From NCBI GenBank assembly GCA_019359125.1, contig JAHHHY010000013.1:62001-126000 (forward strand): 64,000 bases of DNA. Direction: 5' to 3'. The notes under the pieces were generated by a model. The model did not search any database. It was not told where the DNA came from and saw only the letters and a list, made by a program, of their open reading frames with translations. This DNA comes from Pleurocapsa minor GSE-CHR-MK 17-07R (GTDB taxonomy: Bacteria > Chloroflexota > Anaerolineae > Aggregatilineales > Phototrophicaceae). The translations under genes were made by a program, and so were the position numbers. Below, piece after piece: positions 26,625-35,275 of the stretch (its first letter is position 1; each line of letters opens with the position of its first letter).

Positions 26625-26921
26625 TCAGCCGCCAGCCATCGCCCCGATGATGCGAAACGGCTCTTTACCCGCAGTGACTTCAACGGGCAGCGCGGAATCG
26701 GCCGGCTCGTGTGACAGGTCCTCGCCGCAGGCAAAGAAGCGAATGAAGGCGCGCCGTTCACGGGTCGACGCATCGCGGATGGTGCCGCGCAGCATCGGAT
26801 AAGCGGCCTCCAGCGCGTCGAGGATCGCCTGGCGGGTGACGGGCTCCGGCACATCGAGCGTGACCGGGCCGGTCACCCGCGCCAGATCGCGCAGATGCAT
26901 AGGCAGTGTGACTACGATCAC
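26625..26921 (-). CDS. MoaD/ThiS-type beta-grasp protein
   Basis: This 98-residue ubiquitin-fold protein ends in 'RIIGAMAGG'. The C-terminal Gly-Gly is the hallmark of MoaD/ThiS sulfur carriers and of prokaryotic ubiquitin-like modifiers. Middle segments '[20 protein letters not shown]' and '[16 protein letters not shown]' match the beta-grasp pattern. Its ATG overlaps the stop of the BNR-repeat gene by four bases. No moaE, thiF/moeB-type activating enzyme or molybdopterin gene is nearby, so its activation partner would be elsewhere. Confidence 0.8.
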   Translation of the reverse strand: MIVVTLPMHLRDLARVTGPVTLDVPEPVTRQAILDALEAAYPMLRGTIRDASTRERRAFIRFFACGEDLSHEPADSALPVEVTAGKEPFRIIGAMAGG

Positions 26922-28033
26922 GGCAGCACCTGCACCTCGACCGACAGCACAGGCGGCAGATCGCGCACGATTGGCGCCCAGCTATCACCCGAATCCGCCG
27001 AGGCATACACCTGCCCGCCAGTCGTGCCGAAATACACCCCGCACGACGGCAGCGTGTCCACGGCAAACGCGTTGCGCAGCACATTCACGTAGCAGTTGTC
27101 CTGCGGCAGGCCGTTGGTCAGCGCCTCCCACGAGTTCCCGCCTGAACGGCTGCGGTACACGCGCAGCTTGCCCTCAGGCGGAAAATGATGCGAATCGCTG
27201 GTGATCGGCACCACATAAATTGTCTCTGGTTCGTGGGCATGCACGGCAATCGGGAAGCCGAAGTCGCTGGGCAGATTGCCGCTCACCTCGTGCCACAGGT
27301 CGCCGGCATTATCGGTGCGCATCACGTCCCAGTGTTTCTGCATATACAGCGTGCCCGGGCGCGACGGGTGCAGCGCGATGCTGTGCACGCAGTGGCCCAC
27401 ATCCGCATCGGCGTCAGGCAGCTCCATGTTCGACCTGAGACCCTTGTTGATGGGCATCCAGGTGGCACCGCCGTCATCCGTGCGGAACGCGCCCGCCGCG
27501 GAAATGGCGACGAAGATGCGCTTCGGGTCGTCGGGGCTGATGACGATGGTGTGCAGGCACATGCCGCCCGCGCCCGGCTGCCACTGGTCCCCCTGGACAT
27601 CGCGCAGGCCAGACAGCTCGCGCCATGACCGGCCGCCGTCGGCAGAATGAAACAGCGCCGCGTCTTCCACGCCCGCATACACCGAGTCCGGGTCGGCAGG
27701 CGACGGCTCCAGATGCCACACGCGCTTGAATTCCCACGGATGCTGGGTGCCGTCGTACCACTGATGGGTGCCCGGCACGCCGTCATAGCTGAAGTCGTTG
27801 CTGACGGCTTCCCAGGTCTTGCCAGCATCGTCCGACCGCTGAATCACCTGGCCAAACCAGCCGCCAGACTGCGACACGTACAGACGATTTGGGTCGGCCG
27901 GTGTGCCGGTGATGTGATAGATTTCCCAGCCGGGAAAGTGCGGGCCGTCAACTGTCCAGTCTTTGCGCTGTTCATCCGAACGCAGGATGAACGCACCTTT
28001 GCGGGTCCCTACCAGAACACGAACTTCGCTCAT
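26918..28033 (-). CDS. BNR/Asp-box beta-propeller protein (sialidase-like fold)
   Basis: This 371-residue protein is built of repeated Asp-box motifs: '[13 protein letters not shown]', '[12 protein letters not shown]', '[12 protein letters not shown]', '[12 protein letters not shown]', '[12 protein letters not shown]', '[11 protein letters not shown]'. This predicts a six- or seven-bladed propeller like VPS10/photosystem-assembly/sialidase proteins. It starts '[20 protein letters not shown]' without a signal peptide. Catalytic sialidase residues (Arg triad, Tyr/Glu pair) are not evident, so an enzymatic sialidase call is not supported. It is coupled to the MoaD-like gene downstream. The pairing itself is the best clue to function, which remains unknown. 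Confidence 0.82.
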   Translation of the reverse strand: MSEVRVLVGTRKGAFILRSDEQRKDWTVDGPHFPGWEIYHITGTPADPNRLYVSQSGGWFGQVIQRSDDAGKTWEAVSNDFSYDGVPGTHQWYDGTQHPWEFKRVWHLEPSPADPDSVYAGVEDAALFHSADGGRSWRELSGLRDVQGDQWQPGAGGMCLHTIVISPDDPKRIFVAISAAGAFRTDDGGATWMPINKGLRSNMELPDADADVGHCVHSIALHPSRPGTLYMQKHWDVMRTDNAGDLWHEVSGNLPSDFGFPIAVHAHEPETIYVVPITSDSHHFPPEGKLRVYRSRSGGNSWEALTNGLPQDNCYVNVLRNAFAVDTLPSCGVYFGTTGGQVYASADSGDSWAPIVRDLPPVLSVEVQVLP

Positions 28034-28389
28034 GCCATGATCCCCTCATGTGCGCCAGGCTGCTTACAGGATAGAACGCTTGTTCTTTTTCGTCAAGCCA
28101 TTGAAATCTATGCTGGGGTTGTTTTGGGGTCGCAGTGGAATTGGAAATCGCTGGGTCTGGATTCAGAAGGTGGAGCGGACACAGGTAGGGGCAAAAGGCA
28201 CGCCTTGCCCATGGGCACCAAGTTAAGACGATTCTTCTCCTATTTGCCGGGCGGACACGCAGGTCCGCCCTGGAGGACCAAAATCCGACTGAATCCTCAG
28301 CGAGAATTCCCTAACTTGTTACCTATGTCATGTGACACATGCCAAACCCCTGCAAAACCGACATGGTTTGTATTCGGGGTAAAGAGGGC
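28034..28389. repeat. repeat-bearing gap; composite repeat copy 1 (28214-28327)
   Basis: This 356-base region between two genes read leftwards contains one uninterrupted copy of a 114-base composite repeat (28214-28327). A relative is found split at 34962-35166. The repeat includes a GGGCGGACACGC...GTCCGCCC hairpin. A GTAGGGGCAAAAGGCACGCC-type palindrome precedes it (28184) and a TGTCATGTGACACATG segment follows it (28325-28340). No gene is supported here. Confidence 0.75.
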
Positions 28390-29262
28390 TTAGCGCAGTT
28401 CGGGGTTGAACAGGTCGCGCAGGCTGTCGCCGATGAAATTGAAGGCCAGCACCACGCTGGCGGTCGCCGCGCCCGCAAACAGCCACGTCCACCACTGGTC
28501 GAAATAGTCGATGCCGACGGCGACCATGCGCCCCCATTCCGGCGAGGTCGGCTCCGGGCCGAGGCCGAGGAAGCTGAGACCGGCGAAAGTGAGGATGGCG
28601 CTGCCGATATCGAGCGTGGTCAGCACGATGGTGGGGCCGAGGCAGTTGGGCAGCACCGTGCGCCACAGGATATAACTGCGGCGGGCGCCCAGGCACTGCG
28701 CCGCTTCCACATATTCGGCGCGTTTGACCTTCAGCACCAGCCCGCGCACCAGGCGCGCATAGCTGGGCCACCACACCACCACCAGCGCGATGATCGCGTT
28801 GCGGATGTCTGGCCCCAGGGCAGCGGTGATGGCCATCGCCAGGATGATCGTGGGAAAGGCCATAAACAGTTCCGTCAGGCGCATCAGCAGTTCGTCCAGC
28901 AGGCCGCCGTAGAAACCGGCGACTGCCCCGATGACCGTGCCGATGATGCTGCCGATCACGATGACGATGATGCCCGCGGGCAGGGTGATGCGCGCGCCAT
29001 ACAGCACACGGCTGTAAATGTCGCGTCCCAGCTCGTCGGTGCCCCACAGATGCTCGCCGCTGGGCGGCTGCAGGCGCACACTGACATTCTGCTGCAGGAT
29101 GTCGTGCGTGGCCAGGTTGGGCGCCAAGAACAACACCAGCAGCCAGACAAGCAGCACCAGACTGCCGACCAGCAGCAGCGGATTTTTGAGGAAGATGCTG
29201 ACGATCCGGCGTGCGCGCTTACGCCGCGCGGACGCGGGGGTCAAGGAAATAATAGAGGACAT
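28390..29262 (-). CDS. dipeptide/oligopeptide-type ABC permease (DppC-like)
   Basis: This 290-residue inner-membrane protein has six predicted membrane helices. The first is 'FLKNPLLLVGSLVLLVWLLV', then the DppC-type periplasmic 'HLWGTDELGRDIYSRVLYGA' motif, then 'GAVAGFYGGLLDELLMRLTE' and the EAA loop 'EYVEAAQCLGARRSYILWRT'. It pairs with the DppB-like permease whose gene end it overlaps. I chose the ATG at 29262 ('MSSIISLTPASARRK'), which gives a typical cytoplasmic lead. An ATG at 29298 would add 12 residues and enlarge the overlap. No ATPase gene (DppD/DppF) follows, so the nucleotide-binding subunits must be encoded elsewhere. Confidence 0.88.
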   Translation of the reverse strand: MSSIISLTPASARRKRARRIVSIFLKNPLLLVGSLVLLVWLLVLFLAPNLATHDILQQNVSVRLQPPSGEHLWGTDELGRDIYSRVLYGARITLPAGIIVIVIGSIIGTVIGAVAGFYGGLLDELLMRLTELFMAFPTIILAMAITAALGPDIRNAIIALVVVWWPSYARLVRGLVLKVKRAEYVEAAQCLGARRSYILWRTVLPNCLGPTIVLTTLDIGSAILTFAGLSFLGLGPEPTSPEWGRMVAVGIDYFDQWWTWLFAGAATASVVLAFNFIGDSLRDLFNPELR

Positions 29263-30238
29263 CGACAACCAGATTGACGACGACGTAGATAAAGGCAATC
29301 AGAATGCTCACGCCCATGATGGCAGGAAAGTCCTGCCCGGTGGACGCGCTGAACATGTAGCGGCCAATGCCCGGCCAGGCGAAGATCGATTCGGTCAGCA
29401 CGGCGCCTGCCAGCAGCACGCCATACGACAGGCCAATCGCCGTCACGATCGGGATCATGGCATTCGACAGGCCGTGGCGCAGCACGACGAAGCGTTCGCG
29501 CAGGCCTTTCGAGCGCGCCGTGCGGATGTAGTCTGCGCGCAGCACATCCAGCATCGACGAACGCGTGATGCGGCTGATCATGCCGGTGATGTACAGCGCC
29601 AGCACCATGCTGGGCAGAATCAGGCGCGAGAGCGCATCCTGAAACACATTCCACTGGCCAGCCAGCAGGCTGTCGATCAGGTACATACCAGTCACATTGG
29701 GCGGCGGACTGAGCCTGACGCTCAATCGCCCCGGCCCTGCCACCCAGCCCAGCTCCGCGTGAAACACCGTCAGCCCCACCAGCGCCAGCACAAACAGCGG
29801 CACGCTGATGCCGATCAGCCCTAACGTGCGCACGAGGAAATCGACCGGTGTGTTTTTCCACACAGCCGAAATCACGCCGAAGCTCACGCCAAAAGTGACG
29901 CCCAGAATCGTCGCCACGGTGGACAGCTCGATCGTCGCAGGCAGGAAACGGCCAATATCCTCCGCAATCGGCTGGCGCGACCGGATCGACCGGCCCAGGT
30001 TACCCTGCAGCAGATTGCCCAGATACGTCAGATACTGCTCGACGGGCGGCTTGTCCAGGCCCCATTCGCGCCGGAAAGCCTCCACCAGTTCAGGATTATT
30101 GAGCTGATTAGAGGGCAGATTGGCGTTGATCGGATCAGCAGGCACAGCGTTCGCGAGTATAAACGCGACCACCGTGATGCCGAGCAGCAGCGGGATGGTG
30201 AACAGGATGCGGCGGAAGATGAACAGATAAATCGGCAT
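29219..30238 (-). CDS. dipeptide/oligopeptide-type ABC permease (DppB-like)
   Basis: This 339-residue membrane protein starts 'IYLFIFRRILFTIPLLLGIT', the classic DppB N-terminus. It carries 'NPELVEAFRREWGLDKPPVE', 'LGNLLQGNLGRSIRSRQPI' and the EAA loop 'DYIRTARSKGLRERFVVLRH', and ends with a conserved 'FIYVVVNLVVDVLYYFLDPR'. It forms the import channel with the DppC-like protein. The gene lies 72 bases after the binding-protein gene. This is a typical SBP-B-C order lacking D and F. Confidence 0.92.
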   Translation of the reverse strand: MPIYLFIFRRILFTIPLLLGITVVAFILANAVPADPINANLPSNQLNNPELVEAFRREWGLDKPPVEQYLTYLGNLLQGNLGRSIRSRQPIAEDIGRFLPATIELSTVATILGVTFGVSFGVISAVWKNTPVDFLVRTLGLIGISVPLFVLALVGLTVFHAELGWVAGPGRLSVRLSPPPNVTGMYLIDSLLAGQWNVFQDALSRLILPSMVLALYITGMISRITRSSMLDVLRADYIRTARSKGLRERFVVLRHGLSNAMIPIVTAIGLSYGVLLAGAVLTESIFAWPGIGRYMFSASTGQDFPAIMGVSILIAFIYVVVNLVVDVLYYFLDPRVRAA

Positions 30239-30310
30239 AGTGTGTGAACTTGCCCCTGATAGCTGCGCCGGAGGGGTACTCCGGCGCAGCAGATGGGCTT
30301 GATAGTGTGA

Positions 30311-31873
30311 TTATCGGCTGAGGATCGCGAGGTCAATCAGCCACTGCGGATGCCAGACATAGCCCTGAAGATCAGCACGGAAGGCAGTCTGGACGTTCGG
30401 CTGCAGGAACGGAGCCCAGGGGCCATTTTCCTGCAGGTAGGTCTGAATGTCGGTGAACAGCTGTTCACGCTCGGCCGGGTCGGTGGCGACGCGGGCCGCT
30501 TCGCGCAGTTCCTGGATGACGGCTTCCGAGTTTTCATCGGTCCAGTTGGCACGTTCAGCGCCAACCTTGCCACCGGGCAGGAACGACAGCACGTCGATCG
30601 AGTCGAGCACGTCCGGGCCCCAGAACCAGTAGCCGAAGCCCTGCTGGCCAGTGCGGTACTGCTCCAGCGAGACGCTCAGTTCACCCGGTTCCAGCGTGAC
30701 GTTGATGCCCACTTCGGCCAGGTCCGACTGAATCTTCTGGGCGTTGGTGTCCATGTTGACGCCCTGGAAGGTGAAGGTCGGGTACTGAAGGGTGATGTCG
30801 AAGCCTTCCGGATAGCCAGCTTCCGTCAGCAGTGCACGGGCGGCATCCAGGTCGCGGGCGATGCCCTGCTCTGGCGTGAACGCGTACTGCTGGCCGACGG
30901 CCATGATGGTGCCGGGGTTGATGCCGCCCCACAGGGTCGCGAATCCTTCATAGTCCAGCGCCAGACGCACAGCACGCTGCACCAGCGGGTTGGACATCGG
31001 GCCACCGATATCCGGATTGTTGTTCATCAGCAGGAAGTGCACGATGTTGCCGGGCACGCTGGCCACGGCGATATCGGCGTTGCCTTCAAAGCCGGGCATC
31101 TGGTCCGAGGTCAGGTCAAGCGCGATATCAATTTCGCCGGATTCCAGCGCGACAGCCTGGGTGGCCGCCTCAGGAATGTTGACGATGATGATACGGTCGA
31201 AGAACGGCGCGGTTCCCCAGTACGTCGGGTTGCGCACGAGCACGGTCTGCACGTCCGATTCCCAGGCTTCCAGGATGTACGGGCCGGTGCCGGCCGAGGT
31301 GCCGTTCAGGAAAGTTTCGGCAGCGTCAGCCGTGGCGGCATCTTCAGCAGCCGAGCCACCCGCGTCAATCACCTGGGCGTCGTTGGTGATGCCGAAGGCG
31401 CTGTTGGACAGGTTGGACAGGAAGGCCGGATCGACGGCATTCAGCACAAAGGTGACCGTGTCTTCATCATCAGCGGTGACGCTGGCGATGTTGGCGGCGA
31501 GGAACGACGGGTTGCCCACCACATTGGCCAGGCGGTTGACGCTGAACACCACGTCATCAGCCGTCAGCGGATCGCCGTTGGCGAAGGTGACGCCGGCGCG
31601 CAGGTTGAAGGTATAGGTGAGGCCATCTTCAGAGATGGTCCAGTCGGTGGCCAGCAGCGGCACGATTTCGCTGGCACTGTCGCTGGGGAAGGTCACCAGC
31701 GTCTCATACGTGACTTTATTGATGATGCCGGTCGTCTGCGTATAGCCACGCGCCGGATCGAGCGAGTCGGTGCTTTCCGCATGACCGACGACCAGCACAG
31801 TTTCGTCTTGCGCCGAAACCACGCCAGCGATCATCAGAAGTGCAGCGAAACACAACAGTAGAAAACGTTTCAT
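30311..31873 (-). CDS. extracellular solute-binding protein, family 5 (DppA-like)
   Basis: This 520-residue protein begins with a signal peptide ('MKRFLLLCFAALLMIAGVVS', cut near 'AQD'), followed by the family 5 pattern: 'DSLDPARGYTQTTGIINKVT', 'YTFNLRAGVTFANGDPLTAD', 'DVVFSVNR' and 'GTGPYILEAWE'. It captures peptides or similar amide compounds for the two permeases downstream. I chose the ATG at 31873 because it begins exactly at a standard signal peptide; a longer start at 31903 is less likely. It is divergent from an M24 peptidase gene, consistent with import and cleavage of peptides. Confidence 0.9.
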   Translation of the reverse strand: MKRFLLLCFAALLMIAGVVSAQDETVLVVGHAESTDSLDPARGYTQTTGIINKVTYETLVTFPSDSASEIVPLLATDWTISEDGLTYTFNLRAGVTFANGDPLTADDVVFSVNRLANVVGNPSFLAANIASVTADDEDTVTFVLNAVDPAFLSNLSNSAFGITNDAQVIDAGGSAAEDAATADAAETFLNGTSAGTGPYILEAWESDVQTVLVRNPTYWGTAPFFDRIIIVNIPEAATQAVALESGEIDIALDLTSDQMPGFEGNADIAVASVPGNIVHFLLMNNNPDIGGPMSNPLVQRAVRLALDYEGFATLWGGINPGTIMAVGQQYAFTPEQGIARDLDAARALLTEAGYPEGFDITLQYPTFTFQGVNMDTNAQKIQSDLAEVGINVTLEPGELSVSLEQYRTGQQGFGYWFWGPDVLDSIDVLSFLPGGKVGAERANWTDENSEAVIQELREAARVATDPAEREQLFTDIQTYLQENGPWAPFLQPNVQTAFRADLQGYVWHPQWLIDLAILSR

Positions 31874-32055
31874 TGTTTCACCCCGCGTTGATGTAGTGCC
31901 CACTAAATTTAACGAAAAGATAAAGCTATGGGAGTGTAACGAAAGATTACGAAGTTGCCAAAACCAATTTGTGGACCTGTAGGCCTTTTTTCCGCCGTGC
32001 GTTATAGTCCACAGGCTTATTCTGTTCTCCTGAATATGGGTTGAGGGTTTTTAAA

Positions 32056-33192
32056 ATGGATTACAGCCAGCGCATCCAGCAGTTTCGCAGCCTGCTCGAC
32101 GCAGATGTCGCTTTCTTTCCAATCTCGTCCGACCTGCAATATCTGACCGGCGTCCCGCGCGATGTCAAGAATTTTGGCGCGACACTGCACCCCGGCGCGT
32201 GGCTGGAAGGCGCCTGGATTTCGCAGAACCACGAGCCCATCCTGACGCTGCCGCGCATGACCGCCGAGTTTGGCGGGCTGGAGCGTCTGAGCGGCGTGCA
32301 GATTCGCGTGCTGGGCGACTGGGACGACCCGGCCGCGCTGGTGGGCGACATCCTGAAAAGCTTCAACCTGCCCGCCCGCCCGAAAGTCGCCATCAGCAAC
32401 TGGAGCGAGGGCGAGACGGCCATCAACCTGCAAAAGCTGCTGCCCGATGCGGTGTTCGTGTCGGCGACCGACATGCTGCGCCAGCTGCGTGTGGTCAAGT
32501 CTGAAGAAGAAATCGCCCTGATGCGCGAGGCCGGGGCTGTCACCGAGGCCGCCTTTGCCGATGTGCTCAAGCAGCTCAAGCTGGGCATGACCGAGCTGGA
32601 CATCATCAGCGAAGTCGATTTCCAGATGCGCAAGCATGGCTCGCTGGGGCCGTCGTTCACCACCTCGATGTACAACTCCGGCCCGGATTACGCGCTGATC
32701 TTCGGTGACCGCGACAAAAAGTGGCATCGCCCGCTCAATCCGCCCGTCTCGCTGCTGTTTGACTTTGGCGCGGTGCTGCACGGCTACTGCTACGACTACG
32801 GGCGCACGGTGGCGTTTGGCGCGCCCGATGAAACATTCCAACGCGTGTATAACACCGTCATGGCCTCGCAGGCCGCCGGCGTGGCCGCGCTGAAAGTGGG
32901 CGCGACCGCCGAGGAAGTCGATGCTGCCGCGCGCCAGGTCGTCGAGGACGCCGGTTTCGGCCCGGAATTCCGCCATCGCCTCGGCCACGGCATCGGCGTG
33001 GACGTGCACGAGCCGCCCTTCCTCACGCGCACCGACACGACCGTGCTCAAGGAAGGCATGCTGTTCACCATCGAGCCGAGCATCACGCGCTATGGCGGCT
33101 TCTCGTCGCGCGTGGAAGATGTGGTCGTGGTGCGCCCGGGCGGCGGCGAAAAGCTGACCAACGGCTGGCAGTCGCTGATTGTGATCGAGTAG
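32056..33192 (+). CDS. M24-family aminopeptidase (Xaa-Pro dipeptidase-like)
   Basis: This 378-residue protein has an N-terminal creatinase/prolidase-like domain (about 1-135) and a pita-bread catalytic domain. Metal ligands are visible: Asp in 'LLFDFGAVLHGYCYDYGRTV' (two Asp), His in 'HRLGHGIGVDVHEPPFL', Glu in 'GMLFTIEPSI' and Glu in 'SRVEDVVVV'. It removes N-terminal residues, typically before proline, or cleaves related amide bonds in the cytoplasm. The ATG at 32056 has GAGGG eight bases upstream. It heads the run peptidase-RidA-LLM and faces the peptide-type importer across a 180-base divergent region. Confidence 0.9.
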   Translation: MDYSQRIQQFRSLLDADVAFFPISSDLQYLTGVPRDVKNFGATLHPGAWLEGAWISQNHEPILTLPRMTAEFGGLERLSGVQIRVLGDWDDPAALVGDILKSFNLPARPKVAISNWSEGETAINLQKLLPDAVFVSATDMLRQLRVVKSEEEIALMREAGAVTEAAFADVLKQLKLGMTELDIISEVDFQMRKHGSLGPSFTTSMYNSGPDYALIFGDRDKKWHRPLNPPVSLLFDFGAVLHGYCYDYGRTVAFGAPDETFQRVYNTVMASQAAGVAALKVGATAEEVDAAARQVVEDAGFGPEFRHRLGHGIGVDVHEPPFLTRTDTTVLKEGMLFTIEPSITRYGGFSSRVEDVVVVRPGGGEKLTNGWQSLIVIE

Positions 33193-33194
33193 GC

Positions 33195-33596
33195 ATGATG
33201 AAACAGCGCCTCAATATTTCAACCGGCACCCCGTGGGAAACCATCGTCGGCTATTCGCGGGCGGTGCGCGTTGGCGACCTGGTGTTCGTCTCCGGCACGA
33301 CGGCCAGCGATGCCGAGGGCAATGTCATCGGCGTGGGTGATGCCGCTGCACAGACCGAGTACATCATCCGCAAGATCGAGAAGGCGCTGCATGACTGCGG
33401 CGCGACGCTGGCCGATGTGGTGCGCGTGCGCATGTTCGTGACCGATATCAGCCAGTGGGAGGCCGTCGGCCGCAAGCACGGCGAGTTCTTCGGGGCCATC
33501 CGCCCGGTCACGACGATGGTCGAGGTCAGCAAGCTGATTGACCCGCAGCACCTGGTCGAGATCGAGATGGATGCCGTCATCGGGGCGGCGCAGTGA
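33195..33596 (+). CDS. RidA family protein
   Basis: This 133-residue RidA/YjgF protein has 'VRVGDLVFVSGTTASDAEGN', the helix 'YIIRKIEKALHDCGATLADV', then 'VRVRMFVTDISQWEAVGRKH' and the C-terminal 'AIRPVTTMVEVSKLIDPQHL'. Here the usual RidA Arg sits in a 'RPVTTMVEV' context. Such proteins act on enamines, imines or aminoacrylates; RutC of the pyrimidine pathway is a relative. The gene starts two bases after the peptidase stop and its own stop overlaps the LLM oxidoreductase start, so all three are co-translated. Confidence 0.88.
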   Translation: MMKQRLNISTGTPWETIVGYSRAVRVGDLVFVSGTTASDAEGNVIGVGDAAAQTEYIIRKIEKALHDCGATLADVVRVRMFVTDISQWEAVGRKHGEFFGAIRPVTTMVEVSKLIDPQHLVEIEMDAVIGAAQ

Positions 33597-34591
33597 AATT
33601 CAGCCTGCGCTTCAACAATGACCTGCCCGCCGCCGACTATGTGCGGCTGGCGCAGGCTGCCGAGGCCGCCGGAATCGATCAGTTCTGGGTCAGCGATGAC
33701 CTGTTTTTGCGCAGCGCGCCGGTCATCCTGACGGCGGTGGCGCTGGCGACGACGCGCATCGAAATCGGCACGTGCATCGTCAACCCGTATACGCTGCATC
33801 CGGCCGAAATGGCGATGATGGCGGCCACGCTGGACGAGGTCTCCGGCGGCCGCTTCAACCTGGGTCTGTCGTCCGGCGCGGCGGAATTCCTCAAATGGGT
33901 GGGCATCGAACAGACCCGCCCGCTGACCGCCGTCACCGAGACGATCAGCGCGCTGCGCCGGTTATTCGCGGGCGAAAAGGCGGCCTCAGACGGGGCCTTC
34001 CTCCAGTGGACCGACGAGGCCTATCTGCGCTTTACGCCGCTGCGCCAGGTGCCAATTTATATCGGCGCGCTCTCGCCCAAAATGCTGACCGCGACCGGCG
34101 CATTGGCCGATGGCGGCCTGCCGCTGCTGCTGCCGCCGGAGCATTACGAGACGGTGCTGCCGTATGTGCAGGACGGCCTGCGTCAGGCCGGGCGCTCCGC
34201 CGAGTCACTCGACCTGGCCGCGTGCATCTGGGTGTCGCTGTCTGATGACCGCGCCGCGGCCGAGCATGTGCTGCGCCACAAGATCGCCTATTACGGCCAC
34301 GCCATGAGCCCGCTGATCTGGGACCGGCTGGGGCTGACGCAGGAGGACTTCCGCCCGATCGAGCAGGCCATCATGGTCGAGCATGACGCCGAACGCGCCG
34401 CCGCGATGGTCACGCCGGAGATGCTGCGCATCGGCGTGGTCGGCACTGGCCGCGACCTGATCGCCCGGCTGGAGCCATTGGTCGCGCAGGGCGTCCGCCA
34501 TTTAAGCTTTGGTCCGCCGCTGGGCCCCGACCCGCTGGAGGCGATTGCCATCCTGGGCCGCGAGGTCATCCCGCATTTCCGGGGTGCATGA
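33593..34591 (+). CDS. LLM-class flavin-dependent oxidoreductase 1
   Basis: This 332-residue luciferase-like TIM barrel begins at a GTG overlapping the RidA stop. Family signs include 'DYVRLAQAAEAAGIDQFWVS', 'VALATTRIEIGTCIVNPYTL', 'EMAMMAATLDEVSGGRFNLG' and 'VPIYIGALSPKMLTATGALA'. The layout is that of F420- or FMN-dependent enzymes (methylene-H4MPT reductase-like). The cofactor cannot be decided from the visible sequence. Coupling to RidA recalls the RutA/RutC pairing, so oxidation of a nitrogen-containing compound is a reasonable but unproven idea. Confidence 0.88.
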   Translation: MKFSLRFNNDLPAADYVRLAQAAEAAGIDQFWVSDDLFLRSAPVILTAVALATTRIEIGTCIVNPYTLHPAEMAMMAATLDEVSGGRFNLGLSSGAAEFLKWVGIEQTRPLTAVTETISALRRLFAGEKAASDGAFLQWTDEAYLRFTPLRQVPIYIGALSPKMLTATGALADGGLPLLLPPEHYETVLPYVQDGLRQAGRSAESLDLAACIWVSLSDDRAAAEHVLRHKIAYYGHAMSPLIWDRLGLTQEDFRPIEQAIMVEHDAERAAAMVTPEMLRIGVVGTGRDLIARLEPLVAQGVRHLSFGPPLGPDPLEAIAILGREVIPHFRGA

Positions 34592-34599
34592 TCGTTTCG

Positions 34600-34648
34600 C
34601 CTCACCCCGCTTCGCTGCGCTCAGCCGCCAGCTTCCGGGGTGAGGCTG
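34600..34648. repeat. REP-like palindromic repeat, copy C (short form)
   Basis: This is a 49-base member of the CCTCACCCC...GGGGTGAGG family directly after the first LLM oxidoreductase gene. It lacks the inner CCCCTCTCC hairpin of the longer copies and could terminate the peptidase-RidA-LLM transcript. Confidence 0.75.
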
Positions 34649-34718
34649 GTTGAAAAGGCAGAAGCGGTCTGGTGGCCAGATTTCATTGTCTGCATGGAAA
34701 GCATTCAGCGACTTGGTA

Positions 34719-34958
34719 GGGGCTTGGCATGTGTCACACGATGTTGGGATATACCCTAATTTGCGCTATGTAGTTACACCCTTTTACCCAAGCAGGTTCA
34801 CTGGGGCTAACGTTGGTATCGCTGACTTCTTCATCCGGCTCCGCTTGTTGGAAATGGATCAGATGTACGTACAGCAATTGTTTCTTTCGATGGGGTATAA
34901 CATCCGTGTCGTTTTTATTGGTGCATAACCCTATGTCGTGTGACACATGCCAAGCCCC
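34719..34958. mobile_element. possible MITE with 23-bp terminal inverted repeats
   Basis: The ends GGGGCTTGGCATGTGTCACA-CGA (34719-34741) and its exact complement (34936-34958) enclose 194 bases that are more AT-rich than the neighbouring genes. No transposase is inside, and no target-site duplication was clear. A related end sequence occurs alone at 28325-28350. It may be a miniature transposable element or simply two dispersed repeats in opposite orientation. Confidence 0.4.
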
Positions 34959-34961
34959 ATT

Positions 34962-35166
34962 GGCACCAAGTTAAGACGATTCTTCTCCTATTTGCCGGGC
35001 GGACACGCAGGTCCGCCCCTACATTCCTCGCGGACAAACAGTTGCAATCGCGAGTTTTTTCCTTCAAATCCGAGCGACTCCGAGTAGGGGCGGACCTATG
35101 TGTCCGCCCTGGAGGACCAAAATCCAACTGAATCCTCAGCGAAAATTCCTTAACTTGGTACCTATG
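34962..35166. repeat. composite repeat copy 2, split by a 91-base insertion
   Basis: The two 57-base halves (34962-35018 and 35110-35166) match the contiguous copy at 28214-28327, the first without a difference and the second with a few substitutions. The inserted 91 bases (35019-35109) are flanked by a direct GTCCGCCC and end with a GGGGCGGACCTATGTGTCCG hairpin like the one already in the repeat. Confidence 0.75.
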
Positions 35167-35275
35167 GGGCTTGGCATGCCAAGCCCCTACGAGGAAACGG
35201 CAAGGCCTATGGGCGCGACGCGCCCGCCAGTGATCAGCATCGGACATGACAGGTACAGCATAGAGAAACCAAAAA

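Larger units (their letters stand above)
34592..35275. repeat. 684-base repeat-dense intergenic region
   Basis: No gene is supported here. In order it contains a CCTCACCCC/GGGGTGAGG repeat (34600-34648), a possible miniature element with 23-bp perfect inverted ends (34719-34741 and 34936-34958), a composite repeat copy split by a 91-base insertion (34962-35018 and 35110-35166), a 22-base palindrome GGGGCTTGGCATGCCAAGCC-CC (35166-35187), and a GGGCGCGACGCGCCC hairpin (about 35211-35226). The 92-codon open frame at 34650-34928 lies across the inverted-repeat element and is not convincing. Confidence 0.8.

Noticed and set aside
26918-28033. BNR protein as an active sialidase
   Set aside because: Asp boxes are present, but the Arg triad and Tyr/Glu nucleophile pair were not identifiable, and there is no signal peptide.
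30350-31861. 503-codon frame opposite the family 5 binding protein
   Set aside because: The minus strand encodes a signal peptide and full family pattern; the plus frame is a shadow.
34650-34928. 92-codon plus-strand open frame in the repeat region
   Set aside because: It spans an inverted-repeat element, has no clear ribosome site and no recognisable sequence.
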